From Volvox africanus (taxonomy: Eukaryota; Chlorophyta; Chlorophyceae; Chlamydomonadales; Volvocaceae): a stretch of 64,000 nucleotides of DNA. Positions 61,854 to 64,000 of the stretch are shown here, piece after piece; positions within the stretch are counted from its first letter, which is position 1; each line of letters opens with the position of its first letter. Both the position numbers and the translations under genes were made by a program. The DNA lies in the NCBI GenBank assembly GCA_030268105.1, contig BSDZ01000021.1, forward strand, positions 1,054,001-1,118,000, written 5' to 3'. Below the pieces are notes generated by a model that worked only from the letters and a program-made list of their open reading frames with translations, ran no database searches and was not told where the DNA came from.

Positions 61854-64000
61854 TTGTAACCTATCGTTCCAGATATGGCGTTAATTATCAAAAGCCGCCT
61901 TAACTTGCTCACATTCAGTAATTTTAAGTGTTATGGTCGCTGCCCTTGCAAACCCTGCAAGGCTGACTTTGCAAGGACAGAAGTAACGAGCTATGTTTGC
62001 ATCACTACGCCACAACGAAAGATATTAAAGGATCGACTTACAGACGATGGTGGACTGAAAATGTAAGTAATGTGGTAACTGGTAGTACGATGCTGGAAGC
62101 TCGTTTGATCGTACAATTATGAAAAATTGCTTGATGTTAACAATTTGTGTGATATAATATAATGGTTGGATTTAGAAGACGGAAGCTTCATAGAAGCGTT
62201 CGTCGTAAGGACGTGACGTGATGTGACGTGATGTTGCAAGCTCGCAAAGAGCTCGTAAAATCTGACGAGCAAGGATTCCCATGAACCTAGATTTCAATTT
62301 TTAAGAATTAGAATGAAGAATGACAACGATACAGGTCTTATTTTGGCGATTTTCGCAGCTGCGTTACTAAGGGACTTTACCAGCTTTACCTAGCGTTTCC
62401 GTACCTTCCGTTACCCCATGATGACCGCTTATACCTGTTTTCTTTAGGCTCCAAATGAGACAAAAGCGCAACGAAAATCAAAATACCACAAACCCGCCAT
62501 GCCTGTGTCACCATGTATTGCCACAATACAAGCTCAACACCGGAGCTCGAGGCTGGGGACGGGTCGCTTTTACAACGTGCGCTTGGACTGTGATAACAAC
62601 CCAGGGCCCAAATGTTGACCTCAATTTCTGGTAGGTTTGTATTAGCTGGAGGGGTGTGTACATATGAGGTTAAGGGTCGTTTTGGGATTTGTTGGTGGAC
62701 AGGTGAGCTCCACACCGACAAACGGTCAGTAACCCTGACGATCGATCCTCCTGTCAACGATTCTTGAATTATGCAGTATTCAGAATGGCATGGGTATGCC
62801 ATATTTTGGTGCTTAGATAGGAGGACAAGAATTTGGGTTTTGGACGCTTTCCTGCCTTGCTTTTATTTGCTTCCCATGGATGCCACCAGGAGTGGTGAAG
62901 ACTGGGATCAAGGAGATAGCTAGCGACAATGAGGTAACTCAGGGCTACCCGCTCTGCCACATACAACGATTATCTAAGTTATCCGCACGTTGCAGCATTT
63001 ACGACTAGCCCATTCAGTAATTAGGGGTACGATCTGTTCGAATAGGCGCCGATCCACTACAGCTTGATTGAAGAACGGCATGAATGCACAACCGCACTAC
63101 TCGTAATAATGTGTATGTACTTAGGGTTTGTGCGCGCAATACATACACCTCCTCGTCATTCCACGAATGCGTACTCGAGCCGGAAACTAGCTAGCTAGCC
63201 AGAACAGCTAGCTGTGGCCTCCAGCCACCGCATCCACCTCATCACCGACGCAGGAATCGATTCTCCCACGTGTTTGATTATTGGTGTACTGGTATGCGTA
63301 TCCATGTCATACACACACCACCTCATTCACGATCCCAGCAGCCTGCGAAGCTACGCACGCCGGCTAAATCACACCGTCATGCATGATGTTCCCCTTCTTC
63401 CCGGTATGTAAGTACTGTTTTATTAGCATGGTGCTTAATGAAGGTCGCGTCAGTCCGAAATTCAACGGGATCTGATGATGACCGGCGGTAATAATAGTAA
63501 TATCAAGAAAAGGCCTGCGGCAATCCCGGTTTTGGCAAGTAGCTAGGATAGAAGTATGCATGGGCCATATAGTTTTGTTCGTTATTAGTTATGTGAACGA
63601 ATGGAAGCGGCGGAGAGCGATGAACGATGGAGGCGTGCTCATAGAAAGACATAAAGATGAGTTTACACAATCTCAAATGAACCGATGTACGACGGGATCA
63701 ATATCAACATAAATACCCCAGCCAGCCAACGAATCCCTCACAAACTCTGTCCCCTAAGCTCGTACACATATAACTCGAAAGAAACACGGTAAGCTGCTTG
63801 CTGCCACTCCACTAGCCAGTCCCACATAGTCCCAGGAGTCCCGATCAACTAGTTGAGCCCAGGAAGCTGCGAGAGAAAAAATCCTTATGGGAAAAATCGT
63901 TAATCTGGTAAGCCGGTCCGAGCGGGATATTGGCTAAACACAACCCCGTGAGGGTTCAGATCCATAATAGATTCCATCCAGTGTAAACGTGTTGACTAAA
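61854..64000. other. Right flank, no firm gene
   Basis: Upstream region of the SBPase-like gene followed by unassigned DNA. A minus-strand frame at 62386-62802 (138 codons, one hydrophobic segment) and a short plus-strand frame at 63214-63411 are not recognised. In the latter, SSHRIHLITDAGIDSPTC followed by a GTATGC donor could be an exon of a plus-strand gene continuing to the right, but support is weak. CGTGACGTGATGTGACGTGATG at about 62211-62233 is a small tandem repeat. Confidence 0.4.

Overview
The window looks like nuclear DNA of a volvocine green alga (Volvox/Gonium/Pleodorina/Chlamydomonas group). Support comes from two pherophorin genes with hydroxyproline-type Pro-rich spacers, a flagellar TTLL9 glutamylase, genes split into many short exons with GTGAGT/GTAAGT...CAG introns, TGTAA polyadenylation-type signals, and many simple repeats. 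The fairly AT-rich intergenic DNA fits a Volvox-like genome better than C. reinhardtii, but the species cannot be fixed from sequence alone. Gene models were built by hand: exon ends were accepted when GT/AG signals, codon phase and family similarity agreed. For six genes the proposed exons sum to a multiple of three or keep phase throughout.

Layout, left to right. 1-2417: decayed Ty1/copia retrotransposon (minus). 3990-8682: TTLL9 tubulin glutamylase (minus). 8683-12232: AT-rich, no clear gene. 12233-20112: auxin-efflux-carrier (AEC) family transporter (plus). 21340-28081: 1452-residue helical-repeat protein, probably organellar and RNA-binding (minus). It is head-to-head, across 417 bp, with a Tas-type aldo/keto reductase (28499-33046, plus). 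35313-37056: short pherophorin (minus). 39663-42959: a second pherophorin fused to a C-type lectin domain (minus). 47572-52627: large disordered protein of unknown function (minus). 55473-58139: NUS1/Nogo-B-receptor-like subunit of the cis-prenyltransferase (minus). 59442-61853: sedoheptulose/fructose-bisphosphatase family enzyme (minus). 61854-64000: nothing certain.

The genes do not form one pathway, as expected for a nuclear region. By theme they cover the flagellum (TTLL9), extracellular matrix and possible recognition (two pherophorins, one with a lectin domain), dolichol synthesis (NUS1), carbon metabolism (SBPase-like), redox metabolism (AKR), membrane transport (AEC) and probable organelle gene expression (helical-repeat protein). 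The most unusual items are the pherophorin-lectin fusion beside its shorter paralogue, the large insertion inside the NUS1 domain, complementary purine/pyrimidine tracts flanking one AKR exon, and an SBPase-like enzyme without a visible transit peptide or the usual redox cysteine pair.
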